Shown: positions 32,621-42,949, numbered from the stretch's first letter. The stretch: 64,000 nucleotides of DNA from Uranotaenia lowii (GCF_029784155.1 NC_073691.1:127844714-127908713), one strand, 5' to 3'. Program-made: numbers and translations. Notes: a model not told the origin generated them from the letters alone.

Positions 32621-33779
32621 TGTTAAGTTGTATGAACATTCATTATCAAATACATATAGTAACCCTAACTAACATGAAATAATAATTCATTCATCCTATG
32701 ATGCCAACACTTTGATCAGACACACATCCGGTTGATTCTATAACTTCACTTCTTGTACAACCAGTGACCAGAGTGGAGGGTTTAAGCACTGATGAACTGA
32801 TGTACAAGCTCGAACAAAACATCTTCAAAAACTTGTGTAAAATTTCCAGTGCTCTCTTTTAAAGAAGCCGTTAAAAAGTGACGAAAAACAGTGCCATCTA
32901 TTGCTTGACTTGTAACTTTTGAACGGCGCAACAGATGGCACTGTTTCTAGATAGCTCTTTTGCAAGTAAGAATTTTTCGAGAGGGCGAAATGGTGTTTGA
33001 ACTCATTAATAAATAAATTTAAATACAATTAGATGAATTGCTCTATGTATGTAATTAGATGAACTAAGAATAAATTTCAGCTGAAAAAAATAGCATCATT
33101 ATAATATTGTCACTAGAGAGACTGGCGAAATGACACATATACAAATGCTATCATTCAAGCAAGCCGAATCAACTTTTGAAGTACCTGATTCTTGGAAGAG
33201 CGCAATTGTATATGATCTTAAAAATTAATAAACTAACATCGTAGAAAAATGGACGGCTTCAATATATTCACAGCAAGATAAATTCATCTGGTTCATTTTA
33301 CCTCGATTCTTTTTACTAAGGAGGCTAACTAACAAAGCCAGACGAACCAGTTATTTTATCCAGTTGAGCTTAAAATTAACAATCCAACAAAGACATACAG
33401 ATTCTAGGCTTCTCTGAGAGGGCATTTTCACGCATCATATCTGTTTATATTAAGTGCTTCATGCTAGTTTGAAGCAATTCGAAAAACAGCGTTAAGCGTA
33501 AAATTTTGATAATGCAAATCAGAAATGTGTAACGAATCTTCAACATCAACTTGATCGAAACTCGTCAAATAGATACGACCTTTTCATAATTGACTAAAAG
33601 TTTGTTGTTTTTTTTTGTTTACATTTCATTTTCTTCTTGACAGTTCTCTCTGGTGTCCTTGGAGACATCTGGTGGCTCAACCAAAAAACATAAAATTGAT
33701 TCAAAACGGTCGTCGGGACTTTACACACTTTTCAAGGCTTAGCTTGTACATCAGTTCATCAGTGGTTTAAGTGCAAACA
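32621..33779 (+). repeat. Right LTR of the GLG1-bearing unit, split by an insertion
   Basis: 32621-32786 and 33772-33779 together match the left LTR. The intervening sequence is a hAT-like insertion with a duplicated GGTTTAAG. It ends in AAACA followed by the TAATT target-site copy. Confidence 0.8.
32787..33764. mobile_element. hAT-like element nested in the right LTR
   Basis: The 24-bp perfect terminal inverted repeat starts CACTGATGAACTGATGTACA (32787) and is mirrored at the right end (33741-33764). The 8-bp target site GGTTTAAG is at 32779-32786 and 33764-33771, sharing one base with the TIR. The left LTR at 29362-29376 shows the uninterrupted site. An internal stem, AACAGTGCCATCTATTGC against GCAACAGATGGCACTGTT, lies at 32887-32945. 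It has no transposase ORF. Length about 978 bp. Confidence 0.85.
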
Positions 33780-33784
33780 TAATT

Positions 33785-34040
33785 AATTTATAAAAGCATC
33801 ATGATCCTCAATCTGTGCCGCACGTGAAGTGACGATAGTCGAGTCACTCCATTCCAGGAGTCGCTTTGGGTGAGGAACGTCACTTCGGATGAATTTTGGT
33901 AATGAACCTCTGTCACTTCATTTACCCCGACTATCTGAATAAGGTGACTAGAGTCCCATGAGGGTAAGATGCCTCGACCGACGTCACCTCACGCGCGGCG
34001 CAGAATAAGGGCATATTTATTTAATAATAATAATAATCTT
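33785..34040. other. Short GC-richer stretch rich in GTCACTT/GAAGTGAC
   Basis: Bases 33820-34005 contain several inverted copies of GTGAAGTGACG, TCACTTC and GGTGAC. They may be a small MITE or part of an intron of the decayed minus-strand gene. No coding capacity. Confidence 0.3.
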
Positions 34041-36437
34041 ACCGGTTTGTGGCCATTTCCAGTTGTCTCGCCTTAATTTCTCCAGGTCATCATCAAACCA
34101 TAACTGGACGTTCCGTAATAACATTATAATATTATCCTCGAAACCATTAGAAAGGCAGGACGGTCTGCAGCGATAGTGTACAAATGACTAAAATCTAATG
34201 TTGGCTTGTGATGGCATCTTTCCAATTTCCAGAATCTGCAAAAGAGAAAAAATATTGCAGTATTCCATTATAAATGGAATTTATCTTTTATGAATGCCAA
34301 ATTTTTAACAAGTTTAACTTTTCTCACCTGGTATGACCTCCGATGATGTTGAACATCAGGAGCAGGAAAGGCGACGCCAGATAAGAATTTTTCAGCCATC
34401 GACATTCGGCAAGCAAAAACACTGCTTCTGGCAACCTGAATAGGTGAAATTTGGAATATTAGTAGGTACTATTTTTGTTTTCAAATTGTCCAATAAAATA
34501 TTATCATTTCATGATTATCAGGATAATTTGAAATTGCTCATTGAGTATAGATCATCATTATCTATAAGTACTCAATAAGCAATTTCAACTTATCACGGGG
34601 AAAGAACGTCCTGATTTAATTTGCGCTAAAAATTATAATTAAATTACCTATTGTTGCTGCTGCTGGTGCCTTTGCATCTAAATAGGTCCTCCTAACTTGA
34701 CACTGATCTTTATGGAAACTCTTAAATCATCAGCTTTCAATCGAGGAAGGTTTTTCCTGGTCCATCTGTCGTCCAAGTTAATTTGCTTGGTTCGCTTTGA
34801 TTCTGCTGTTGCGCTGCCTGTTGCTGTCGTTTGATAATGAAGGGCGGAACTTTGTCACCGGTTGTAGTGAGCCGTAAATTTAAGAAGTACGGTTGGTTTC
34901 GAAGTCCATGGTATAGCGAACCAGTCGTCAGTGTCAGCTAAGAACCTGAAATCAAAATCAGAGAAATAGGTACGATTCCTAAAATTTTTAAATTGACTTA
35001 GATTGGTAAAATAATCTTAACAAGATGATTTTTCTAAAATTTAGTTCCAGTACTGCTTTAGAGCTTGTAGAAACAATTCTTGGTCTTTTCGCTTCGACCA
35101 AATGAGCGTTGCAGTAATGAAACTAAAAAAAATAAAACATATCAGCTGAATTTTGATTAGTATTCAGTGATTAAATTAAGGAGGTGAGAAAAAAAATACA
35201 ATTTCAATGCAAGTACTGAGGTCAAAGCAAATACCAAAAATGCCATCGAAAATACTAAATATTTTTCCTTCTGAAGTGAACAAACGGAACAAACATTTAA
35301 AAAACACAGAATGTGAGAACATCACAGTTAAATTCTCGTGCCGCGCCGCCACGGAAACTTACCGTACATTCGTCAAACTCTATGCACATTAGCACTTCTT
35401 CCTGCTTCAGATCAAAGGGCTGATCAACCAGTTCCGCTATTTGATTTCCACCAGTTTAATCCCCGGTCGATCCGATGTCGAAGGTACGACCAACTCTGGA
35501 GCTATCGAAACTGGCCGGAATGAAACTAAAAGGCGTTGAATTTAGCTCACCGGAATTTGTAAGTGTTGGAGCAACTGATTATTGAGAAGGAAAACTGAAA
35601 AAATGACTTCGTTCACAATGGACATAAAAAACGAAAAATTTTACCTGTATCGATTTTATGACTGTTTACACTTTTTGCATATGGTCGGTGCACCGACCCG
35701 ATTGCTTCCCAGATCGGAAAAAATCTTTGTTCACCAGGTGGATCGGTCAGAATAGCTATCTATGTGACTATTGGCCATCAAATGATGTTTGTTGGTGCAG
35801 GAAGTCGTCGTTGTGGTAGCATACTGGGAGGCGGAGAAACTTTAGCTACGGAAGCTTCCCGAATCACTTCCGCTTAAGCTACAGTCTCTGGAACTGGAAA
35901 CAACTTGGTGCTGGATATGAAATCACCAGTATTTTGCGCTCCGTCCAACCGCTCCAAATGGCTAATCCAAGCTAAACGGGAAATAAAAAAAGAGCAATGA
36001 AAAATAAGCGTTTTTTCGCGATTTTTATTCTGTTATCATGAAAACACATCAATGGCGGCTTTTTCTTATCCATATCGATATTCCTACTATGGATTACGGG
36101 TTTTGTATTCCGTGAAGAGTGGATTTAACACCAGTTGATAAACCGTCCTCCCTAAGCAAACAATTTGATAACAAAAATTGAAGAGGAAACACTGATTTGC
36201 AACATATTTTCACTAAAACAATAACGCACACGACGACGGGAAAAACTAAAATGGCAGTAATCGCGACTTTGTTTCGTTTCGTTCATGCTTCGCAAAAAAA
36301 ATACCGTTTAGATTTCGAGCAATCGAGCAGGTGGATGGAAATCGAACCGAAAACGAACCGATTTCTAACCGCTAGAATTCGAGTGCCGCCATCTCTGTTT
36401 TGCAATCGGCCCGATTGAGCAAACGTTCCTGACAGGG

Positions 36438-36940
36438 TATAGGCTGGTTGAAGCGAAAAAAAACATTCAAATAATATCTCAAAAAGAAACTATTATCACA
36501 CCCAATGTTACCCAAACATGTGTGAAAGAAATCTTTGATGGCTAAAATTTTCTCACCGTGAACTAAATCGGTCTGTCGGGTCTGTCGTATATTTTGAAAT
36601 CCTGTTCCAAATTTGCATGAATTTGGAACAAAGGCGTATAACTGTTGGGAATTTTGAAATCGATAACTGTGCTAAAACAGCGATTTACGACACCGGTGCC
36701 AGCCGAAATGTTTTAGCGTGGTCGAAAACCGTGTTTTGCATCTACCGTTGGGACAGCCCTAAGTCTACATAGGGGTTCTTTTAAAAATATACCGTGTGCC
36801 TATTTTCAAATGCCCGAAATCAGTTATTTGGACTACCTACGCATTGTTATTCTTCAAAATCGTACATTCTATTATCTACTTCCATAGATAAATTTCAAAC
36901 CTTACCGAAAAACGCAAAGATCTGCTAAAAGTGATTGATT
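36438..36940. other. Unassigned intergenic DNA
   Basis: No gene, RNA or clear repeat is recognised between the candidate TIR end at 36437 and the LINE 3' end near 36945. Confidence 0.35.
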
Positions 36941-37242
36941 GATTGAAGTGCATTTATTTGGGAGGGTGCCGTGCGCCAAGCGATTAAGCACCCTTGTTTC
37001 GGTTTTAAAACTAACAATTACATTAAATTTCTCCTAACCATAGACATTAGATTTCTTTCAAAAGGTTTGTTAATCCTAAAAATTTCAGCACTTTTGTTTC
37101 TCTAGCAGCATCGTATAGGATAGTATAGAGCGGACATCATCTTCAAGTTCAGCCTCGTCACGGGCATCTTGGTATAGACGGCATTCGACCAAGATATGTA
37201 AAACCGTCATTCGTACTCCACAGGATTCACAGTCATCACTCT

Positions 37243-37872
37243 GTAGAGAATATTGGTAAAAGATTGAATAAATATTAATTTCCTTGGAATAAATTAAATA
37301 AGATTAATTAATTAAAAGTATTTACAGTTCGTGTGAACTACCCTGTTTAATTGGTTGATCGATTTCAAGAACATCGATGTTTCTGTCAAGAAAGAAAGCA
37401 TGCAAGAGCAAGGTGGGTATATATTCAGGAGGTGTTCCCGAATAACGAATTCCCGATTCAGCCATTTTGGCTATGTAGGCTATGCAACTATACGGAACTC
37501 ATGAAGTTTGTTTACCAACAAACCCCAGAAAAGCTGAGCAAAAAATAAACAAACTCATTGAGAGCCCCGCTCACTCCTCGCCTACTTACTGTGAAAGTCG
37601 GAGAACCTAGTGTATCTAAGAACCTTGTGCAAGAGAGAGTATCGTGGGAAATACTCAACAGTCAACGGCAACGCTTTGATGAGAGAGTGCGAGAATATCC
37701 TGTAGCTCGAAAGAATGGGTACATGAGAGGAGTCAGTTTATAGAGCAAGCTTGAAATAGACGGATCTTTCGCGGAGTTTCGAGTTTTATGTGAGAAAAAT
37801 TAAAGAGTGAAGTGAAAAAGAACGCCAAAGAAAACTGGAGGTCTCGGCTAGGAAAGTCGACCGGTTACGACA
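37243..37872. mobile_element. 630-bp insertion inside the LINE zinc-finger region
   Basis: It is flanked by CACTCT on both sides (37237-37242 and 37873-37878). Removing it and one CACTCT rejoins the LINE frame exactly, at IERK followed by SDDCESC. The insertion has no terminal inverted repeats that I can see, no poly(A) tail and no recognisable protein, only ORFs of about 60 codons. Its class is unknown. Confidence 0.6.
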
Positions 37873-38142
37873 CACTCTTTCTTTCGATGTAGCAGGAATG
37901 GGTTAGTCGGGTGTGGCCGATTCGAAGTCTTGCCTGTTGTCTCGGTCTTTCCAAGCACAAGGAGTCGGTTTAGTTTTGAGAATAAACAAGTCTCTCTCAG
38001 ACAGGAAGTGAGAGTTCCATTTACACCACAGGACCTCATTGAACCAACGAACAGCATCCGGTGCTGGAACTTCTTGGGTAAGTAGGTCCCCGCTGCGCCC
38101 AATTTTTGCCAGAAGGTCTGCTTTATCATTGCCAGGAATACC

Positions 38143-38304
38143 CAAGGGGTTGAAAGAAAAGGAAACTTCCGAACTGAAATTTCAGTACCGCACTGACGTT
38201 TTGGTACCAAAATGCCATTGAAATCAAAGGGGAACTGACGTTCTGGTTCCAAAAAGTCGGTACGGTCCGTTTGTAAGTGATTTGACAGTTGCTTCAGTCC
38301 TTTG
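38143..38304. mobile_element. 162-bp hAT-type MITE inside the LINE RNase H domain
   Basis: The 8-bp target site GGAATACC is duplicated (38135-38142 and 38305-38312). The ends CAAGGGGTTGAA and TTCAGTCCTTTG are weak inverted repeats. The insertion falls within the WIPGHCGIPGN motif and shifts the frame. Confidence 0.7.
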
Positions 38305-38742
38305 GGAATACCGCAGTGGCCGGGTATCCAGCAGAGCTTGGTTTCGGTGTTTTTAAGAGCCGACCTGGCCTTCAATATCCAAGGGTGTGAAGATTTTTCG
38401 GAACAGATTGCATCAATGCAGCTTGCCGAGTCGGAAAAAATGATTTTTGGTTTGTTGGAGGGGAGTTCGATGGCAATAAGTAGACCCAGCGCTTCGGCCG
38501 AGAAAACAGAACATTGCTTGGGTAAGCGTCCTTTGATTTCAATTTCTTCACTGTAGCAGCCAATGCCCACAGAGCCGTCTAAAGCAGCAGAGCCGTCGGT
38601 GTAAATCGCATGATGGTTTTGGTAGGTGGTGTTTATCAGATGATTGAACAAGGCTTTTGCTTTAGTAGGGGGATCGCCTACACGGAAAGCATTTTTCATG
38701 GTTAGGTCGCGCTGCGGATGTTGATCATACCAAGTGAGCGTA

Positions 38743-39480
38743 CACAGTAAACGAAAATTACCGAGTTCGGTAATTATTTTACCGAAATCCTAACATGTGG
38801 AGATCGTTAAACTGTTCGGTAATTTTTTCATGGCTGAGAAGTGACAGCTGTCAAATATTACGGACCTTTGTCGGTAAAAATAACCAAAACTCGGCTGATC
38901 CTCTGTCAAAATATTGACAGTTGTCAACATGACAGCTCGTTATATAACCGGCCGATCGGTATTGTTGAACCGAAATGTCTTTAATTATTACCGAAAGGCC
39001 GGTTATTTTTAACCGAAAAACTAAAAAGCTCGGTTATATAAACCGAACAACTGGTAGACTTAACCGAAAAAACCTGTAACCATTACCGAAATACCTAAAA
39101 CTATTACCGAAATACTTGAAATTTTTACCGAAATACCTGTAATTATTATCGAAATACTGATAACTTTTACCGAAAAAACTGTAAAAGTTCGGTAATATTT
39201 ACCGAACAATCGGAAGAGTCTACCGAAATATCTGTAATTATTACCGAAAAATCGGTCAGTTTTACCAGATAAATTCAAAAAGTTCGGCAATGTTTACCGA
39301 AAAACCGGTGATTTTCACAAAATTCCACTACTTTTTACCGAAAACTCGGTTGTTTTCACCGAAAAACCGATTTTTTTCGCCGAAATATCTGTTATTACCG
39401 CATCGCCGATAATATGAACCAAAAACTAAATTTTTCACTAATTTTTACCGAAAACCGTAAAACGTTCCGTAGTTTCGGTG
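38743..39480. mobile_element. ACCGAAA-repeat MITE, TA target site
   Basis: It starts TA|CACAGTAAACGAAAATTACC and ends TTCGGTG|TA. The interior is made of about 25 irregular copies of TTACCGAAATA and the complement TCGGTAA, giving strong self-pairing. It interrupts the LINE. A 215-bp relative lies at 45683-45897. No protein is encoded. Confidence 0.7.
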
Positions 39481-39489
39481 TACGATACC

Positions 39490-39543
39490 CAGCATACTAC
39501 ACGAGATGATTTGAGTTTCGAATATCATCTCATGTAATATGCT
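39490..39543. repeat. Perfect-style hairpin
   Basis: CAGCATACTACACGAGATGA pairs with TCATCTCATGTAATATGCTG across a short loop. Outside it, AAAACCGTAAAACGTT (39453) pairs with AACGTTTTACGGTTTT (39579). This is a nested stem of about 160 bp total span at the edge of the ACCGAAA element. It could be a second, inverted fragment of the same element. Confidence 0.55.
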
Positions 39544-39769
39544 GAAACCTGAATACCATGTATAAGCTGAAACCACCAAACGTTTTACGGTTTTCGTCAA
39601 AAATTACCGAAAAAAATATTTTTTGCTAAATACTATCGCATTTCTAGAAGACGCCTCAATAGCAGAGGCTCAATCTACAAATAAAAATGTGGAGCTGGAT
39701 CAAATAATTTTAACTTTATTTTCTGTTTATGGCAACATGATACCGTCTCGTGGCTTTTCAAGGAATCCC

Positions 39770-40061
39770 CTAATCCCCTCCCCCCTCCCCTACATTCTGT
39801 GGACAATGGCCATCTGCCACAGGTGACTGGAGGAAGGTTGTCACAGCCACGGGACCTGGAAGTAAAGTTAATTTTTTTTGATAAAGTGCAGAAAATAAAC
39901 TCATCCGATGTACCTTTACTGGAGCTGCGATCAAATAAGCAATCCGTTCCATGCGAAGAGCCGCGGTGCTGGTGATGTCCCAAATCCGATGGTCTATGTG
40001 CGTTCAAGTGCATGCATGTAGGCCAACGAAGCAATAAAAAAACTGCTGCTCCATTGCTCAA
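39770..40061 (-). CDS. Two-exon minus-strand ORF, 77 residues, unknown
   Basis: Exon 40061-39914 (ATG, MSNGAAVFLLLRWPTCMHLN, then His/Ser-rich) ends AGTAAAG|GTACAT. The acceptor CTTTACTTCCAG leads to 39855-39770, which reads GPVAVTTFLQSPVADGHCPQ and stops at TAG. The splice keeps the frame for 77 residues. No family is recognised and no signal peptide is clear. It may be a small real gene, a non-coding transcript or a captured exon pair; the neighbourhood is full of mobile elements. Confidence 0.25.
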
Positions 40062-40447
40062 AAAACGCGAAACCGAAAATGCCGAACAATGGCGACGACT
40101 GGCCGGTTAAAAGATAACCATCACACTCGAGCGCACGAAAGAAGTCGAAACGATTAATTTCGGTTGCAAGAATGAGAAGGAAGCCCGCATACTCAAAAAC
40201 TGTATCTCTAATAGTCTAAACCAAACATCTACTGCTCCAGAAAAAGTGATCGTCTCTACCCAAGCAACCAAAAGTCGCGTTTTTACTTAAAGATGGAACT
40301 CCGAAGTTCACATTTGGCTGAAAAAATGTTTTACGGGAACTTCAGGTGACTCTTGTCGCGTAAAAGTTACTCAGGAACTTCCATCGCCCTTTGAAAGGTT
40401 AAACTATCGATAACAGAACTTCTAGGCGCTTTCAATGGAACTTCTTT

Positions 40448-40891
40448 CAAGAAGGTCGATAACGTTCGCGTAACATTCCAAAACGCACCATTATGATACT
40501 TGAAGGTGTTTTAAAGAACCTATATGGGAAATCTAAGCGACATGTCAAAAATGTTTTTCAAGAAGGTCGATAACGTTCGCGTAACATTCTAAAGCGCACC
40601 ATTAAGATACTTGAAGGTGTTTTAAAGAACCTATATCGGAATTCTAAGCGACATGTCATAAATGTTTTTCAAGAAGGTCGATAACGTTCGCGTAACATTC
40701 TAAGGCGCACCATTAAGATACTTGAAGGTGTTTTAAAGAACCTATATCGGAATTCTAAGCGACATGTCATAAATGTTTTTCAAGAAGGTCGATAACGTTC
40801 GCGTAACATTCTAAGGCGCACCATTAAGATACTTGAAGGTGTTTTAAAGAACCTATATGGGAATTCTAAGCGACATGTCAAAAATGTCTGT
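40448..40891. repeat. 111-bp tandem repeat, 4 copies
   Basis: Units start CAAGAAGGTCGATAACGTTC at 40448, 40559, 40670 and 40781, an exact 111-bp period. Each continues through GATACTTGAAGGTGTTTTAA to TTCTAAGCGACATGTC. The inner copies are nearly identical, so the array probably expanded recently, perhaps by unequal exchange inside the element. Confidence 0.92.
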
Positions 40892-41154
40892 CAATTTTTT
40901 GTCATGGTATTTGTTTTGTTTATATCTGTACTGATATTTACAAATGGAATTCAAGATTTTTTCGAATTTTTCTTATAAATGTTAAATAAGATATTCGAAT
41001 AAATTTTGATGATGCGAATTTTTGTTTTGATTCATATTGTGTACTGAAAGTCCTTTGAACGAAATAAGGTACCTTCTATTGACCAACCCACTCAATCATC
41101 TCAAATGACATTAAGTTTAAATACTAATCATTACAGTGGCAATTAGCTATTGAT

Positions 41155-41230
41155 GGATTGGTCGAGAGGCTGGTGAGTTTCATTGCAACCTAGAGAGCAG
41201 CGGTTCAATTCTCTAGGCGTGTAAGCAGCT
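41155..41230 (+). mobile_element. tRNA-like SINE head
   Basis: The A box TGGTCGAGAGG (41159-41169) fits the pol III consensus, and a B box GGTTCAATTCT (41202-41212) follows 33 bp later. The segment could fold as a degenerate tRNA but has no clean acceptor stem, so it is more likely a SINE head than a functional tRNA gene. It lies inside the TIR element 40259-41524. Confidence 0.5.
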
Positions 41231-42406
41231 TTTGTAATCAAAACAATATAATAAAAATCAATGAGATAGACCATGATAGACCGGCAACCTAGCAATCTGA
41301 CATGTGGTTGTCAGAGCAATCTGTCACTCGGATTTTTTTTTCGGCGCGTAGAAGTTTCTTGACATTCTCTTAGAAGCTGAATAGCGTTCTCTACAGCCAC
41401 CTAAACGAACTTGAAAGTAGCTTTAAGAACTTAAATTTTGGGCTGATTAGCATTCTCTTCAGACACAAACGAGAGCTGATTAAGCTTCTATGGAACCTTT
41501 TTAAGGGAATTCTGGTTGCTTGGGTATTAATGTAGCTGTTATATTGAACTTTACTTCGATATTGATAAGAACGAAACAAGAACGTTCATGTGAAAAGTGA
41601 TGAAATCTGAAAAGGTGAACCAATGATATGGACGATAATTCAATTTTATCACTAATCGTAAAAATGATCAGCAACCGTTACCCGCAGCGTTCATCTTTAT
41701 GTCAAACTCCACGTCAAAAATGACCGAAAAGCAGGTCAGAGCTGCCAAATTTTAATGTTAACAAGTATTTGACCATTTTGTTCTACTAAATGTTTATTTA
41801 GTTAAATTTTATCGTTTTACTGAAGAGGCTTTAAACAAGAAGCGCCGTGTTGTGATTGGAATTTTGAATTTTGTGTCAGTGTAATTCCAATCGAGTAATA
41901 ACCTGTCGAACTGAGTATTTGTCAGAAATAATAACTTACTACAGCAATTTTAGTACTTTGAAATTTCGAAAACTTGAACTTCTTGAAGTCTTGTCGCAGT
42001 GTTACTAAGTATTAACTGTGGTTTTTACGAATTACTGTGGGAGAAATCAGATAGTCTATTTGTTTATGTAATCTAAAAACATTTTACTATATAGTTCTAT
42101 GATTCATGAAAAATCATAATAAATAATTCATTACAAATTTAAATATTGATTCAAATTTATTTGTAATTTTCTTATTGATTCAGTTGGCATTGTTGGTGAA
42201 TAAGTTATGGTTGTTATTATCAGAAATTATTTTTTCTCAAATCATATTAAAATTTGTATTAACATAGAAATATAAAAAAATCTAAATTTTGAAAAATCCT
42301 CATACTTGGCACCACTGACTGTTTGATGTCGTTCGCGCGCGTGTTGTTTATCAATCGTTGCTTTGTTTTTTTGCATCTCGTCGGGGATCCTGCGACTGCG
42401 ACAAAA

Positions 42407-42759
42407 ATGGATCGGAGTACGAAGGTCATTATTCCGAAGATTAAAAAGGAACACCAGTTTCCTTCCTCCAGCCATTCAGCAGCTCAACACTTCAACTACG
42501 GAGCCAGGAGGCTCATGAAAGTATCGAAACTTCCGGCAAGAGCAGCGGCGATGTCCGGGGAAATTTCACCACCCAGCCGCCGTGGGAACATCGGATTGCT
42601 GTTAGTAACAGGTAGGTGGATTGAGTTCTTAAAAAAATCAACAGTACCAGGCCAGTTAGCAGAACAGAAAAGAAAAAATATACAGGATATTGGAACTTAT
42701 TTCACTTTTCGCATATTCCAGGTTATGGATGTCAGCTGTCACCACATCATTCGGAGTAG
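42407..42759 (+). CDS. Two-exon ORF, 80 residues, unknown, inside an inverted-repeat pair
   Basis: The ATG at 42407 is in strong context (ACAAAAATGG). Exon 1 (42407-42611) encodes MDRSTKVIIPKIKKEHQF and a Ser/Arg-rich stretch, ending at a GTAGGT donor. The acceptor CATATTCCAG leads to exon 2 (42722-42759), which reads YGCQLSPHHSE and stops. The frame is maintained across the splice. I do not recognise a family. It is flanked by long inverted repeat copies, so it may be a captured gene 5' end with a foreign terminal exon. Confidence 0.35.
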
Positions 42760-42949
42760 CCGGAAAGCCGTAAGAGTTCTTCGAATTGGATGGAGGATTA
42801 AATTTTATAAACATTAAAACATTAAAGGTATGGATACAGATGACTAATTAATAAATAAATCATAAATATCCAAAATTATTGGTTCTTTCACTTTCAATCC
42901 GAAAATTCCCGGTATTCACGAACGATTCCAAATAACGTACGCATAGCGT

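Larger units (their letters stand above)
29205..33779 (+). mobile_element. LTR-flanked unit containing an antisense GLG1 gene copy
   Basis: Two direct repeats with TGTT…AACA ends lie at 29205-29380 (176 bp) and 32621-33779 (174 bp once its nested insertion is removed). They differ by one substitution and one 2-bp indel. The outer flanks share the 5-bp duplication TAATT (29200-29204 and 33780-33784). Neither repeat alone has matching flanks. A polypurine tract (GGCGGGGGGAG) precedes the right repeat, so the unit reads on the plus strand. No primer binding site or gag/pol is recognised. The interior is the GLG1 5' region on the opposite strand with introns intact. Best explained as a non-autonomous (TRIM/LARD-like) retrotransposon that captured host DNA. 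Confidence 0.75.
26300..35990 (-). pseudogene. Decayed minus-strand multi-exon gene with C-terminal bromodomain
   Basis: At least ten exon-like blocks with GT-AG borders run on the minus strand: about 35990-35700, 35574-35363, 34945-34648, 34435-34328, 34235-34043, 29029-28912, 28845-28699, 28610-28176, 27424-27234, 26925-26640 and 26570-26370. Individual blocks are clearly coding-like, such as LADTDDWFAIPWTSKP, VFLLAECRWLKNSYLASPFL, LELINMPEGSLKIPVNSISA and QLWFDDDLEKLRRDNWKWPQ. Most carry in-frame stops or frameshifts. The last block is a bromodomain. The blocks might come from one gene or two. Apart from the bromodomain I do not recognise the protein. The LTR unit at 29205-33779 splits the gene between two exons. 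Confidence 0.5.
25414..36437. mobile_element. Candidate 11-kb TIR unit carrying a gene remnant
   Basis: The left end TA|CCCAGACAGGAA (25414) and the right end TTCCTGACAGGG|TA (36437) are 10/12 inverted matches. TA flanks both sides. Just inside each end lie AATCGGCCCGATT-like and CCGAAACCGAAC-like motifs. No closer partner was found for either end. If this is one unit, it is 11 kb and encloses the decayed multi-exon gene at about 26.3-36.0 kb, and the LTR unit at 29205-33779 is a later nested insertion. The short TIR means the two ends could instead be independent MITE fragments. Confidence 0.35.
36945..38740 (-). mobile_element. 3' portion of an I-superfamily LINE with RNase H
   Basis: On the minus strand: end of the RT/linker (WYDQHPQRDLTMKNAFRVGD), an RNase H domain with IYTDGSAAL, SAEALGLLIAIE, SDSASCIDAI and CWIPGHCGIP, then KADLLAKIG, RIGHTRLTHS and a C-terminal CESCGVRMTVLHILVEC zinc motif. 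The 3' tail is a (CAATCAAT)n-type microsatellite at 36945-36960. The RNase H and CCHC tail place it in the I group (I/R1/Loner-like). It is interrupted at 38143-38304 and 37243-37872, and its 5' part is cut off by the MITE at 38743. No endonuclease or RT catalytic region remains, so it is dead. Confidence 0.8.
40259..41524. mobile_element. CCCAAGCAACC…GGTTGCTTGGG element with tandem array
   Basis: Perfect 11-bp terminal inverted repeats are flanked by TA (40257-40258 and 41525-41526). It inserted into a copy of the long repeat family whose two halves resume at about 40150-40256 and 41527-41755. It contains a 111-bp tandem array and a tRNA-like pol III sequence. No transposase. Length 1266 bp. 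Confidence 0.78.
40150..41755 (+). repeat. Long repeat family, copy 1 (interrupted)
   Basis: About 40150-40256 plus 41527-41755 align, at roughly 75% by eye, to the reverse complement of 44572-44900. Shared landmarks are GCCCGCATAC, CATCTAC, GAACTTTACTTCG, GAACGTTCATGT, CTGAAAAGGTGA and GGTCAGAGCTGCCA. Copy 1 is split by the TA-flanked element at 40259-41524. With copy 3 it forms an inverted pair around 41.76-44.57 kb. Confidence 0.6.

Noticed and set aside
40448..40891. CRISPR-like array
   Set aside because: Units are contiguous 111-bp tandem copies without unique spacers, and the genome is eukaryotic.
41159..41225. Functional tRNA gene
   Set aside because: The A and B boxes are good, but no paired acceptor stem or clean anticodon arm is seen. 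It is more likely a SINE head.
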